DNA of 32,299 nucleotides from Roseomonas sp. GC11 (GTDB lineage Bacteria; Pseudomonadota; Alphaproteobacteria; Acetobacterales; Acetobacteraceae): the NCBI RefSeq assembly GCF_024437745.1, contig NZ_JANFNY010000061.1, forward strand, positions 1 to 32,299, read 5' to 3'. The position numbers and the translations under genes were made by a program. Shown one piece after another: positions 7,273 to 15,351 of the stretch. How positions within the stretch are numbered: position 1 is the stretch's first letter; each line of letters opens with the position of its first letter. The notes below the pieces were generated by a model. That model searched no databases. It was not told the DNA's origin and saw only the letters and a list, made by a program, of their open reading frames with translations.

Positions 7273-8961
7273 ATGCCGGCTTTCTTCAATGACCTGAGCA
7301 TCCGCGGCAAGCTGGGTGCCGTCTTCGCCCTGATCATGCTGGGGGTGGTCAGCATGGGGGGTTTCGCGGTCTCGCGGCTGAATGCCGTGGCGGCGGTGGC
7401 GGAGGATATCGCCTTCAACTGGCTGCCCAGCACCGACCTGCTGGGCGAGGTCTCGGCCGAGTTCGAGAAGCTGCGCTCGCGCCAGGTGCTGGTGCTGCTG
7501 CGCCGGCCGGATGAGGTTGCGCAGCAGCGCGCGGATGTGGAGAAGAGCCTCAGCACCCTGGATACCCTGCTCGCCCGCTACCAGCCCCTCATCATGCCTG
7601 GGGAGGAGCGGCGGCTGGCCGATGCGCTGCGCGCCGCGCTGGGCCAGTACCGCAGCATCACCGCCGAGGCGGACCGCGCCTTCACCCAGGGCGACATGGC
7701 CAAGGCGCGCGACATCCTGCTGTATGAGAGCGTTGCGGCGCTCAACGCCGCCCGCGCGGCGGTGCGGGCGGCGCTGGATTTCCAGGGCAAGGGCGGGCAA
7801 GAACAGGCCACCGCCAGCCGGGAGACCAGCAGTTCCGCCCTGTGGGGGCTGGTCAGCGCTGCGGCGCTGCTGGCGCTGGTGCTGGTGGCGGGCGGGGTGC
7901 TGCTCTCGGCCAGCGTGGGCGGGCCGGTGGTGGCGATGACCCAGGCCATGCGCCGGCTGTCCGGCCGCGACATGAGCACCGAGGTGCCGGGGCGCGGCCG
8001 CAAGGACGAGATGGGCGGCATGGCCGAGGCGGTGCAGGTCTTCAAGGACAATATGCTGGCCGCCGACCGCCTCGCCACCGAGCAGGAAGCCGCCCGCGCC
8101 GCGCGGGAGAAGCGCGCCACCCAGGTGGAAACCCTGGTGCGCGGCTTCGAGCAACGGGTGGGGGAGATGGTGGGCGTGCTCTCCAGCGCCTCGGCCCGGC
8201 TGGAGAACACGGCGCGCAGCCTCACCGGCACGGCGCAGCAGACGGACCGGCAGGCGAGCGAGGTGGCCGATTCCGCCACCCAGGCCAGCGGCGGCGTGCA
8301 GACCGTGGCGGCGGCGGCGGAGGAGCTGAGCTCCTCCATCAGCGAGATCAGCCGCCAGGTGGCCCAGGCCTCGGCGGTGGCGGGCAAGGCGGTGGAGCGC
8401 GCCCGGCAGACCGATGCCACCGTGCGCACCCTGGCGGAGGGCGCCAGCAAGATCGGCGATGTGGTGGGCCTCATCACCTCCATCGCCGGCCAGACCAACC
8501 TGCTCGCCCTCAACGCCACGATCGAGGCCGCCCGCGCCGGCGAGGCCGGCAAGGGCTTCGCCGTGGTGGCCTCCGAGGTGAAGAACCTCGCCAGCCAGAC
8601 CAGCCGGGCGACGGAGGAAATCGGCCAGCAGATCACCCAGATCCAGGCGGCGACGCAGGAGGCGGTGGTGGCCATCCAGGGCATCGCCGGCGCCATCAAC
8701 GACATGAGCGCCATCACCGTGACGATCGCCGCGGCGGTGGAGGAGCAGACGGCGGCGACGGGCGAGATTTCCCGCACCGTGCAGCGCACCGCCCAGGCCA
8801 CCCAGGCCGTCACGCAGAACATCTCCGCCGTGAGCCGCAATGCCAATGAGACCGGCAGCGCCGCCTCGGAGGTGCTCTCCGCCGCCAGCCAGCTCTCCCG
8901 CCAGTCGGAGCAGCTGACCGGCGAGGTGAAGAACTTCGTCACCCAGGTGCGCGCGGCCTGA
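7273..8961 (+). CDS. Methyl-accepting chemotaxis protein
   Basis: A 562-residue transmembrane chemoreceptor. TM1 spans about 13-33. A mostly helical periplasmic sensor of about 150 residues (four-helix-bundle type, ligand unknown) follows. TM2 spans about 189-213, HAMP about 213-265, and the cytoplasmic signalling domain runs to the end. The hairpin tip that binds CheA/CheW is at about 403-432 ([20 protein letters not shown]), with the adjoining [17 protein letters not shown] segment. There is no C-terminal NWETF-type tether for CheR/CheB. ATG 7273 was chosen because a GGGGGGG run ends about 4 nt upstream and TM1 follows at the right distance; an in-frame ATG at 7228 lacks a properly spaced site. 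It is a lone plus-strand gene with no che or fla genes in view. Confidence 0.93.
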   Translation: MPAFFNDLSIRGKLGAVFALIMLGVVSMGGFAVSRLNAVAAVAEDIAFNWLPSTDLLGEVSAEFEKLRSRQVLVLLRRPDEVAQQRADVEKSLSTLDTLLARYQPLIMPGEERRLADALRAALGQYRSITAEADRAFTQGDMAKARDILLYESVAALNAARAAVRAALDFQGKGGQEQATASRETSSSALWGLVSAAALLALVLVAGGVLLSASVGGPVVAMTQAMRRLSGRDMSTEVPGRGRKDEMGGMAEAVQVFKDNMLAADRLATEQEAARAAREKRATQVETLVRGFEQRVGEMVGVLSSASARLENTARSLTGTAQQTDRQASEVADSATQASGGVQTVAAAAEELSSSISEISRQVAQASAVAGKAVERARQTDATVRTLAEGASKIGDVVGLITSIAGQTNLLALNATIEAARAGEAGKGFAVVASEVKNLASQTSRATEEIGQQITQIQAATQEAVVAIQGIAGAINDMSAITVTIAAAVEEQTAATGEISRTVQRTAQATQAVTQNISAVSRNANETGSAASEVLSAASQLSRQSEQLTGEVKNFVTQVRAA

Positions 8962-9003
8962 CGGAGGCCGGGCCAGGGGCTGCCTGAAAACAGCGCGCGC
9001 TCC

Positions 9004-9065
9004 TGAGAGGGGCTTCGCCCCTCTCAAACTCTCCCAACCAAAGCCCCGAGGCCTTTGGAAACCCA
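9004..9065 (+). repeat. Type II paired-hairpin repeat, copy 1 (sense to the chemoreceptor gene)
   Basis: Hairpin 1 has 10-bp arms 9004-9013 and 9017-9026 (loop TTC). Hairpin 2 has 9-bp arms 9038-9046 and 9050-9058 (loop CGA) with one C/C mismatch. The 62 bases match copy 2 (14110-14171) at 59 positions. It lies 42 bp after the chemoreceptor stop and probably ends that transcript. Confidence 0.85.
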
Positions 9066-9072
9066 ACTGAAG

Positions 9073-9131
9073 GCGGGTGCAGGGGACCCCGTCCCCTGCT
9101 GGGGGAGATTGAGGGGGCAAAGCCCCCTCAA
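9073..9131 (-). repeat. Type I paired-hairpin repeat, copy 3 (sense to thrC)
   Basis: On the minus strand, 10 bp after the thrC stop: hairpin A (arms 9122-9131 and 9109-9118, TTGAGGGGGC-type stem, loop 9119-9121), hairpin B (arms 9091-9099 and 9079-9087, loop 9088-9090) and an ACCCGC tail (9073-9078). Together with type II copy 1 it fills the convergent gap, one element per gene. Confidence 0.8.
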
Positions 9132-9141
9132 GGACCGTCCC

Positions 9142-10551
9142 TCAGACCAGCGCGTTCCGCCGCGCATGGGCGCGGACCGCCGCCTCCACCGTCTCCAGCG
9201 TGGCTGGCATCACGCTGTAGCGCTCTTCCCGCTCATAGAGATCGGCCATCCGCGCCGGCAGCGGCGGGCGGAAGCCGGTGGCCTTCTCCACCGCATCCGG
9301 GAACTTGGCCGGATGCGCCGTGGCCGCGACGATCACCGGAATCCCCGCATCCTCCGGCAGATGCGCCAGGGCCGCCGCCGTGCCGATCGCCGTGTGCGGG
9401 TCCGCCAGATAGGCGCTCTCGCGGTAGAGGCGGCGGATTTCTTCCAGCGTCCCCTCATCCGAGAGGGTGAAGCCGCGGAAATTCTCCGTCGCCGCCTGCC
9501 ACGCGGCATCCGGCACCGGCATACGCCCCTCGGCGCGGAAGCGGCGCATGATCTCCGCCGTCGCCACCGCGTCGCGGCCCAGCAGCTCGAAGAGCAGCCG
9601 CTCGAAATTGGACGAGACCTGGATATCCATGCTCGGCGAGAGCGAGGGCTCCACCGGCTGCATGGACATGTCATTCCCCGCCAGGAAGCGGGCCAGGATG
9701 TCGTTGCGGTTGGCGCCGATGATCAGCCGCTCGATCGGCAGGCCCATGCGGCGCGCCACCCAGGCGGCCAGCACATTGCCGAAATTGCCGGTGGGGACGG
9801 AGACGGCCACCGGGCGCTCCGGCGCGCCCAGCGCCAGCGCGGCATAGACGTAGTAGGGCACCTGCGCCGCGATGCGCGCCCAGTTGATGGAGTTCACGGC
9901 GGAAAGCCGCATCTCCTGGCGGAAGGGCGCGTCGTTGAACATCGCCTTCACCAGGTCCTGGCAGTCGTCGAAGCTGCCCTGGATGGCGATGTTGTTGATG
10001 TTGGGGGAGAGCACCGTCGTCATCTGCCGGCGCTGCACCGCGGAGGTGCGGCCCTCCGGGTGGAGGATGACGACATCGATGGCCGCGCGGTCGCGGCAGG
10101 CCTCGATGGCGGCGGAGCCGGTATCGCCCGAGGTGGCGCCGACGATGGTGACGCGCTCGCCCCGCTTCGTCAGCACATGGTCGAAGAGCTGGCCGAGCAG
10201 CTGCATCGCCATGTCCTTGAAGGCGAGCGTCGGCCCGTGGAACAGCTCCAGCGAGAAGAGGCGCGGGGCGATCTGCACCAGCGGCGCCGTGGCGGCGTGG
10301 CCGAAGCCGGCATAGGCGCGGCCCGTCAGCTGCCGCAGCGTCTCCAGCGGCAGGCTCTCCCCGGCGAAGAGCGCCATCAGCCGCGCCGAAAGCTCGGCAT
10401 AGGGCAGCCCGCGCAGGGCGCGCCACTCGGCGGCCGAGAGCTCCGGCCAGGTTTCGGGCAGGAAGAGGCCGCCATCCTCGGCCAGCCCGGCCAGGAGGAC
10501 ACCCTCGAAATCGCGTGCGGGGGCCTGGCCCCGGGTCGAGACATAGCGCAT
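9142..10551 (-). CDS. thrC: Threonine synthase
   Basis: A 469-residue PLP enzyme that converts O-phosphohomoserine to threonine and phosphate, the last step of threonine synthesis. The PLP lysine is Lys112 in HGPTLAFKDMAMQ. The phosphate-binding SGDTG motif (VGATSGDTGSAA) and the NSINWARIAAQ and PTGNFGN motifs are characteristic of the long, class 1 threonine synthases of Proteobacteria. Length is normal for that class. ATG 10551 gives the family N-terminus MRYVSTRGQAP; no strong ribosome binding site precedes it. It is divergent from the S9 peptidase gene with only 97 bp between starts, so both promoters must be compact. A type I repeat follows its stop. Confidence 0.97.
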   Translation of the reverse strand: MRYVSTRGQAPARDFEGVLLAGLAEDGGLFLPETWPELSAAEWRALRGLPYAELSARLMALFAGESLPLETLRQLTGRAYAGFGHAATAPLVQIAPRLFSLELFHGPTLAFKDMAMQLLGQLFDHVLTKRGERVTIVGATSGDTGSAAIEACRDRAAIDVVILHPEGRTSAVQRRQMTTVLSPNINNIAIQGSFDDCQDLVKAMFNDAPFRQEMRLSAVNSINWARIAAQVPYYVYAALALGAPERPVAVSVPTGNFGNVLAAWVARRMGLPIERLIIGANRNDILARFLAGNDMSMQPVEPSLSPSMDIQVSSNFERLLFELLGRDAVATAEIMRRFRAEGRMPVPDAAWQAATENFRGFTLSDEGTLEEIRRLYRESAYLADPHTAIGTAAALAHLPEDAGIPVIVAATAHPAKFPDAVEKATGFRPPLPARMADLYEREERYSVMPATLETVEAAVRAHARRNALV

Positions 10552-10648
10552 GACGGGGCGCAATCTAGGCGCCCCCGCGCCCCCGCGCCATGCCGCAGGG
10601 CCGGGAAAGCCCCTTGGCGGCGCACGATTCCGGGTGCACCACGGGCGC

Positions 10649-12481
10649 ATGAGCCATGAAGCCGCCGCGGCGCTGCTGGAGCGCCTGCTCTCCACCCCCG
10701 CCACCACCCTGCCCGCCTATGCCGGCGATGGCCGGCTCTATGTGCTGCACGATGCCGGCGGCTCCGCCCAGGTCTGGGAGGTGCCGCCCGGCGGCGGCCC
10801 GGCCCGCCAGCGCACGCACCACGCCGATGCCGTGGCCTTCGTCGCCGGCCTGCCCGATGGCGGCGCCATTTTCGGCCGCGATGGCGCGGGGGATGAGCGG
10901 GTGCAGCTCTACCACCTGCCACCGGAGGGCGAGGCCCGCCCCCTCACCGCCAGCCCGGCGGTGATCCATGGCTGGGGCGCCGTCTCCCCGGATGGCCGCC
11001 ACATCGCCTATACCGCCAATGCGCGCGACCCGGCGCATACCGATGCCTGGGTGATGGAGCTCGCCACCGGGGCCGCCACCTGCGTGGCGGAGGTGGAGGG
11101 GCCGCACGAGCTGCCCGGCTGGACGCCCGATGGCGCCGGGCTGCTGCTCGCCACCGCGCCGCGGACCTTTGAATCCACACTGTTTCACGTGACACGCGAC
11201 GGCACCGCCCCGCCGCGCGACATCACCCCCCATGCCGGCGATGCCCGCCACCTGAACCCGCGCTGGAAGAAGGACGGCTCGGGCTTCTGGCTGCTCACCG
11301 ACCGGGGGGCGGACAGCCTCGCCCTGGCCTTCCAGGCGCCGGGCGCCGCCCCCACCCCGCTCTATGCCCCCGGCTTCGATGTGGAGAAGCTGGAGCCCTC
11401 GCCCGACCAGTCCCTCCTCGCCGTGGTGGTGAATGAGGGCGGCTATTCCCGGCTGCGCCTGCTGGACGCCGCCACCGGCGCGGTGGTGCAGGAGCCGGAG
11501 CATCCGGCGGGCGTCATCACCAGGCTGAGCTGGGCGCCGGATGGCGCCAGCCTGGCCTTCGACCTGGTGGGCTTCCGCTTCCCCTCCGCCATCTGGCTGG
11601 CGCGGCCGGGCGTGGCGGCGGCCACGCCGCTCGGCGCCCCGCCAGCGCCGCCCGGCCTGCGGGACTCCGGCCTGCGGGACTCCAGCCTGCGGGACTCCGG
11701 CCTGCGGGACTGGACCAGCCTCCACTTCCCCACCCATGACGGGCGGCAGATCCCGGCCTTCTTCGCCCTGCCGGAGGGCCCGATGCCGGCCGGCGGCTGG
11801 CCCGTGCTGGTCTGGGTGCATGGCGGCCCGGCCATGCAGGCCCTGCCCAACTGGCGGCCCGACCTCCAGGCTTTCCTCGCCCTCGGCCTCGGCGTGCTGG
11901 TGCCGAATGTGCGCGGCTCCACCGGCTATGGCCGCGCCTATGCCGAACTCGACGACCGCGAGAAGCGCCTGGACAGCGTGGCCGACCTCGCCGCCGCCCA
12001 TGCCTTCCTCGCCGCCCGGCCGGAGGTGGATGGCCAGCGCATCGGCATCATGGGGCAGAGCTATGGCGGCTGGATGGTGCTCGCCGCCACCACCGAATAT
12101 CCCGAGCTTTGGGCCTGCGGGGTGGATTTCTACGGCATCGCCCGCTGGAAGACCTTTTTCCAGAAGACTGGGCCCTGGCGCATCGGCCACCGCGCCGCCG
12201 AGTATGGCGACCCGGTGCGGGATGCCGCGCTGCTGGAGCGCCTCTCGCCGCTCAACCACGCCCACCGCATCCGCTGCCCGCTGCTGGTGGCCCAGGGGAT
12301 GACCGACCCGCGCGTGCCCCCCCTGGAAAGCGAGCAGATCGTGGCGGCACTCCAGGGCAACAAGGTGCCGGTGGAGTATCTCACCTTCCCCGATGAAGGG
12401 CATGGCTTCACCAAGCGCGCCAACCGGCGCCGGGTCTATGCGGCGGTGCTCGCCTTCCTGGAGAAGTATCTGAAAGCATAA
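10649..12481 (+). CDS. S9 family peptidase (prolyl oligopeptidase / acylaminoacyl-peptidase like)
   Basis: A 610-residue serine peptidase with no signal peptide. Residues about 30-330 form a beta-propeller with repeated SPDG/TPDG/APDG turns that filters substrates. Residues about 365-610 form the alpha/beta hydrolase. The triad is Ser471 in GQSYGG, Asp553 in GMTDPRVP and His585 in DEGHGF. The oxyanion region is WVHGGP and the following VRGSTGYGRAY is typical of acylaminoacyl-peptidase-like members. It probably cleaves short peptides in the cytosol. The linker between domains carries a 4 x 15-bp repeat. ATG 10649 was chosen over an in-frame upstream start at 10550 because the longer form adds a Pro/Gly/Arg stretch unlike the family and would overlap thrC. 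The next gene starts 52 bp downstream. Confidence 0.9.
   Translation: MSHEAAAALLERLLSTPATTLPAYAGDGRLYVLHDAGGSAQVWEVPPGGGPARQRTHHADAVAFVAGLPDGGAIFGRDGAGDERVQLYHLPPEGEARPLTASPAVIHGWGAVSPDGRHIAYTANARDPAHTDAWVMELATGAATCVAEVEGPHELPGWTPDGAGLLLATAPRTFESTLFHVTRDGTAPPRDITPHAGDARHLNPRWKKDGSGFWLLTDRGADSLALAFQAPGAAPTPLYAPGFDVEKLEPSPDQSLLAVVVNEGGYSRLRLLDAATGAVVQEPEHPAGVITRLSWAPDGASLAFDLVGFRFPSAIWLARPGVAAATPLGAPPAPPGLRDSGLRDSSLRDSGLRDWTSLHFPTHDGRQIPAFFALPEGPMPAGGWPVLVWVHGGPAMQALPNWRPDLQAFLALGLGVLVPNVRGSTGYGRAYAELDDREKRLDSVADLAAAHAFLAARPEVDGQRIGIMGQSYGGWMVLAATTEYPELWACGVDFYGIARWKTFFQKTGPWRIGHRAAEYGDPVRDAALLERLSPLNHAHRIRCPLLVAQGMTDPRVPPLESEQIVAALQGNKVPVEYLTFPDEGHGFTKRANRRRVYAAVLAFLEKYLKA
11656..11715 (+). 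repeat. 15-bp x 4 in-frame tandem repeat at the domain junction of the S9 peptidase
   Basis: Four units (11656-11670, 11671-11685, 11686-11700, 11701-11715) encode the repeated (G/S)LRD(S/W) peptide between propeller and hydrolase. Units 1 and 3 are identical, unit 2 differs by one base, and unit 4 diverges at its end. Confidence 0.9.
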
Positions 12482-12533
12482 TGGGAGGCTCCCCGCCCTC
12501 CCCTGGCCCGCCCTCCCTGGGAATGTCCCGACC

Positions 12534-13616
12534 ATGCGGCCTTACGATCTCACGAACAATTACCCGGTGACGGCGGGCCAGGATTCGGCGCTGCGCGCGG
12601 CCCTGGCGGAGGTCTGCCGGGGGGCGATGCCGGGCAGCCTCTGGCCGGCGGCGGGGGATGCCGCGCACCGGCGGGCCATCGCCGGCCTGCTCGGCGAGGA
12701 ACGGGAACTGGCGCTGGTCAGCGATGGCATGGCGGGCATGGGTCTGGCGCTGTCCCTGGCCCAGGCGGCGGCGCAGACGCAGACGGGCCGGGCCGGGGTG
12801 GCGCTGGAAGAATTCTCCTTCCCCCTGGCGCGGCGGGTGCTGGCCCTGGCGCCGCTGCACGCCCTGGCCATGGATGGCGAAGGCCCCCTGCCGGCGGCGC
12901 TGGAAGCCCTGATGCGCCAGCCGGATGCGCCGGGCGTGCTCTACCTGATGCCGCGCATCCACAATCCGCTCGGTTTTTCCTACAGCCCGGCGCGCCGCGC
13001 GGCCCTGGCGGAGATCATCCGCCATCACGACCTCTGGGTGGTGGAGGATGCGGCCTATGCCTTCCTCGACTCCGGGCCGGGTCTGGCGCCGCTGCTGCCG
13101 GAGCGGGTGCTGGTGGCCTGGAGCCTCGCCAAGCCCTTTTCCCTGGCGCTGCAACTGGGCGCGCTGGGCTACCCCGCGGCCCTGGCCGAGGCGGTGGAGG
13201 AGGCCATCCTGCTGCGCGGCCTGACCGGCAACCCGGTGATGGCCGCCGCCCTGGCCCATATGGCGGAAAGCGGCGCCGCCGCCGCGCTGATCGCCGAGAA
13301 GCGCGCCGAGGGCCTGGCCCGCCGCGCCCTGGCCGCCGACATCCTCGGCGCGCCGGAGGGCCCGGCCTGGCATCTCTGGCTCCCTCGCCCGGCGGGGGAG
13401 AGCGCCCTGGCCTTCCAGGCGCGCTGGCGGGCCGCCGGCCTCCTCCTCCCCCTCCCCACCGATTTCCACCACACCGGCGCGGAGACCCCGTTCTTCCGCC
13501 TCTCCCTGGGCGGCGAGCCGGACCGCGCAAGGCTGTCAGAAGCCCTGACTCGCCTGAAAGCGGGGTCTGGGGGGACCTTGTCCCCCCAGCGGGGGCCAGG
13601 GGGCGGAGCCCCCTGA
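12534..13616 (+). CDS. PLP-dependent aminotransferase-like protein (fold type I)
   Basis: A 360-residue class I/II aminotransferase fold. Visible motifs: HNPLGFSYS (the NPTG region), Asp172 in VVEDAAYAF (PLP ring nitrogen), Lys200 in AWSLAKPFS (Schiff base) and FRLSLGG near the end (substrate carboxylate Arg). The closest general resemblance is to the aminotransferase domain of MocR/PdxR-type regulators, but there is no N-terminal winged helix and the start is only about 50 residues before the first core motif, so it is probably a stand-alone enzyme. Substrate unknown. It follows the S9 peptidase by 52 bp, probably in one operon. The last 19 residues (SGGTLSPQRGPGGGAP region) and the stop are encoded by the antisense strand of a type I repeat, so the true family C-terminus seems replaced or extended. 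Confidence 0.82.
   Translation: MRPYDLTNNYPVTAGQDSALRAALAEVCRGAMPGSLWPAAGDAAHRRAIAGLLGEERELALVSDGMAGMGLALSLAQAAAQTQTGRAGVALEEFSFPLARRVLALAPLHALAMDGEGPLPAALEALMRQPDAPGVLYLMPRIHNPLGFSYSPARRAALAEIIRHHDLWVVEDAAYAFLDSGPGLAPLLPERVLVAWSLAKPFSLALQLGALGYPAALAEAVEEAILLRGLTGNPVMAAALAHMAESGAAAALIAEKRAEGLARRALAADILGAPEGPAWHLWLPRPAGESALAFQARWRAAGLLLPLPTDFHHTGAETPFFRLSLGGEPDRARLSEALTRLKAGSGGTLSPQRGPGGGAP
13560..13615 (-). repeat. Type I paired-hairpin repeat, copy 4 (sense to ridA)
   Basis: On the minus strand, 7 bp after the ridA stop: hairpin A (arms 13608-13615 and 13597-13604, loop 13605-13607), hairpin B (arms 13580-13589 and 13567-13576, loop 13577-13579) and an ACCCCGC tail (13560-13566). It matches copy 1 at 53 of 56 bases. 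It lies inside the 3' end of the convergent aminotransferase gene. Confidence 0.88.
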
Positions 13617-13622
13617 AACCCC

Positions 13623-14084
13623 TCAGTCCAGAATCCGGATCACCGCCTCGATTTCCACCGGCACATTGGAGGGCAGCGACCCCATGCCGATGGCCGAGCG
13701 CGCATGCCGCCCGCGCTCCCCGAGCACGGCGACGAGCAGATCCGAGCAGGCATCGATGACCTTCGGCTGCTGCCCGAACTCCGGCGTGGCGTTGACCATG
13801 CCGAAGAGCTTGAGGAACTCGACCTTCTCCAGCGAGCCCGCCGCCTCACGCGCGATGGCCAGCAGATGCAGGCCGCAGAGCTCGGCGGCCTTGCGCGCCT
13901 CCTCCACGGAGAGGTCGGCACCCACCTTGCCCGTGGTCAGCGTGCCATCGGCATGGCGCGGCACCTGCCCGGAGAGGTAGGCGACATCCCCCGCCCGGCG
14001 GAAGGGCACGTAGTTGAACAGCGGCTTGCCCACAGCGGGCAGGCTCAGCCCAAGGGCGGTGAGGCGGCTTTCGGCATCGCTCAT
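13623..14084 (-). CDS. RidA family protein (enamine/imine deaminase)
   Basis: A 153-residue YjgF/YER057c/UK114-fold protein. The conserved end RSAIGMGSLPSNVPVEIEAV holds the catalytic-type Arg129 and Glu144. The mid-part KVEFLKLFGMVN is also family-typical. At about 150 residues it belongs to the slightly longer RidA subgroup often seen beside amino acid enzymes, not the 128-residue archetype. RidA enzymes hydrolyse reactive 2-aminoacrylate and related enamines released by PLP dehydratases. The next gene upstream on the same strand encodes a PLP enzyme with a D-serine dehydratase-like metal motif, which would make such an intermediate. ATG 14084 gives a normal family N-terminus. The 103-bp gap to that neighbour holds a type II repeat. 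Confidence 0.9.
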   Translation of the reverse strand: MSDAESRLTALGLSLPAVGKPLFNYVPFRRAGDVAYLSGQVPRHADGTLTTGKVGADLSVEEARKAAELCGLHLLAIAREAAGSLEKVEFLKLFGMVNATPEFGQQPKVIDACSDLLVAVLGERGRHARSAIGMGSLPSNVPVEIEAVIRILD

Positions 14085-14109
14085 CGGTGGTGTCTTTCTT
14101 TCAGGTTCT

Positions 14110-14171
14110 TGAGAGGGGCTTCGCCCCTCTCAAACTCTCCCCACCAAAGGCCTGAGGCCTTTGGAAACCCA
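14110..14171 (+). repeat. Type II paired-hairpin repeat, copy 2
   Basis: Hairpin 1 has 10-bp arms 14110-14119 and 14123-14132 (loop TTC). Hairpin 2 has perfect 9-bp arms CCAAAGGCC (14144-14152) and GGCCTTTGG (14156-14164), loop TGA. It sits between two minus-strand genes and is the one type II copy not in sense orientation after a gene on its own strand. Confidence 0.88.
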
Positions 14172-14187
14172 TTGGGGGGCACTTGCC

Positions 14188-15246
14188 TCAGATGCTGCGG
14201 CCCCGCGCAGCGACATCCCAGTAGCCCTGGAACACACCGCCCTGCACCACCGCGATGCGGTCCACCAGATTGCTGACGGGGCAGACATGGTTGGGCACCA
14301 CGCGCAGCCGCTCGCCGATCTCCGGCCGGCGGGCGCAGGCGGAGAGATCCACCATGCCATGCTCCTCGCTCAGCCGCTCCAGCTTCGCCTCCGGATAGTC
14401 GGGGAAGTAGCCATAGCCCTCCTGCAACCCGGCCGGCATGATGTCGGCGGCGAAGCTCTTCGAACCGGCATCGATGATGGCGCGGTGCGGCTCCGGCCGG
14501 CTGATCACCGTCACATGCAGGTGCAGCGCGCAATCCGCCCAGGTGGCATGCCCGGCGGCGACCGTCATGCGGTCGTTGTAGATGTAGGTGCCGACGCGCA
14601 GCTCATTGATCGGCGCGGCCTCATGCGCGTGGAAGGCGCGCGGCGTGCCGCCGCCGGAGATGATGGCGGGCTCCATGCCCTCGGCCTTCAGCGCCGGCAG
14701 GGCCTCCGCCAGGAAGGCCGCCGCCTTGGGGCCGAGCGGATAGGTCATCACCCCGTCGAAGCGCAGCCCCGGCGTGGCGCGGGCGGCACGCGCCAGGGCC
14801 AGGAGTTCCTCCACCGTCATCACGCCGGTGCGGGCGGTGCCGCTGTCGAACTCCACCAGGATGCCAATCTCGGCACCGGAGGCGCGGGCGGCCTCGGCCA
14901 CCGTGGCCAGGGCCGGGGCGCTGTCGATGGCGACCCGCAGCTTCGCGCGCGGCGCCAGGGCGGCGAGGCGCGCGGCCTTGGCGGCGCCCAGCAGCGGGTA
15001 GGAGAGCAGGATGTCATCCAGCCCGGCCTCCACCATCACCTCCGCCTCGCCCAGCTTCTGGCAGGTGATGCCCCGCGCGCCGAGCGCCAGCTGGCGCTGC
15101 GCCAGGGCCGGGATCTTGTGGGTCTTGATGTGCGGGCGCAGCGCGATGCCATGCGCGTCGCAATAGCGCTGCATCCGCGCCAGATTGGCCTCGACGATAT
15201 CGAGGTCCACGACCGGGACGGGGGTCTCTAGGGAAAGCAGGTCCAT
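14188..15246 (-). CDS. D-threonine aldolase / D-serine dehydratase (DSD1) family PLP enzyme
   Basis: A 352-residue fold-type-III PLP enzyme (alanine racemase-like barrel plus C-terminal beta domain). The PLP lysine is Lys41 in RPHIKTHK. A metal pair at the C-terminus reads PNHVCP: His320 and Cys322. In this family eukaryotic-type D-serine dehydratases use His-x-Cys for zinc, while characterised D-threonine aldolases use His-x-Asp, so the sequence leans towards D-serine (or D-threonine) dehydratase. That is an inference from one residue. The RidA gene downstream on the same strand fits, because dehydratases release 2-aminoacrylate. ATG 15246 has GGAG just upstream and gives the family N-terminus. 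An upstream in-frame start at 15276 adds ten residues. Confidence 0.88.
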   Translation of the reverse strand: MDLLSLETPVPVVDLDIVEANLARMQRYCDAHGIALRPHIKTHKIPALAQRQLALGARGITCQKLGEAEVMVEAGLDDILLSYPLLGAAKAARLAALAPRAKLRVAIDSAPALATVAEAARASGAEIGILVEFDSGTARTGVMTVEELLALARAARATPGLRFDGVMTYPLGPKAAAFLAEALPALKAEGMEPAIISGGGTPRAFHAHEAAPINELRVGTYIYNDRMTVAAGHATWADCALHLHVTVISRPEPHRAIIDAGSKSFAADIMPAGLQEGYGYFPDYPEAKLERLSEEHGMVDLSACARRPEIGERLRVVPNHVCPVSNLVDRIAVVQGGVFQGYWDVAARGRSI

Positions 15247-15306
15247 GGGGGCTCCGGCTGCGGGCGGCACAAGCAAGCCGGGGAGGAAACACCCGATGGG
15301 GCGAAC

Positions 15307-15351
15307 AAAAAAGGCCGGGGGAAGGAATTCCCCCGGACCCCCATCTTTTTT
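15307..15351. terminator. Bidirectional intrinsic terminator (type III, copy 1), after the xylanase gene
   Basis: A 9-bp stem (15315-15323 with 15328-15336, loop GGAA) is flanked by A6 (15307-15312) and T6 (15346-15351), so it can end transcription on either strand. It starts directly after the xylanase stop. Sequence and layout resemble the element at 26455-26504, sharing GAATTC, a CCCCGGACCCC-like stretch and the T run. Confidence 0.88.

Noticed and set aside
12534-13616. MocR/GntR-type regulator instead of an aminotransferase
   Set aside because: There is no winged-helix domain and no room for one before the start; the upstream gene ends 52 bp away.
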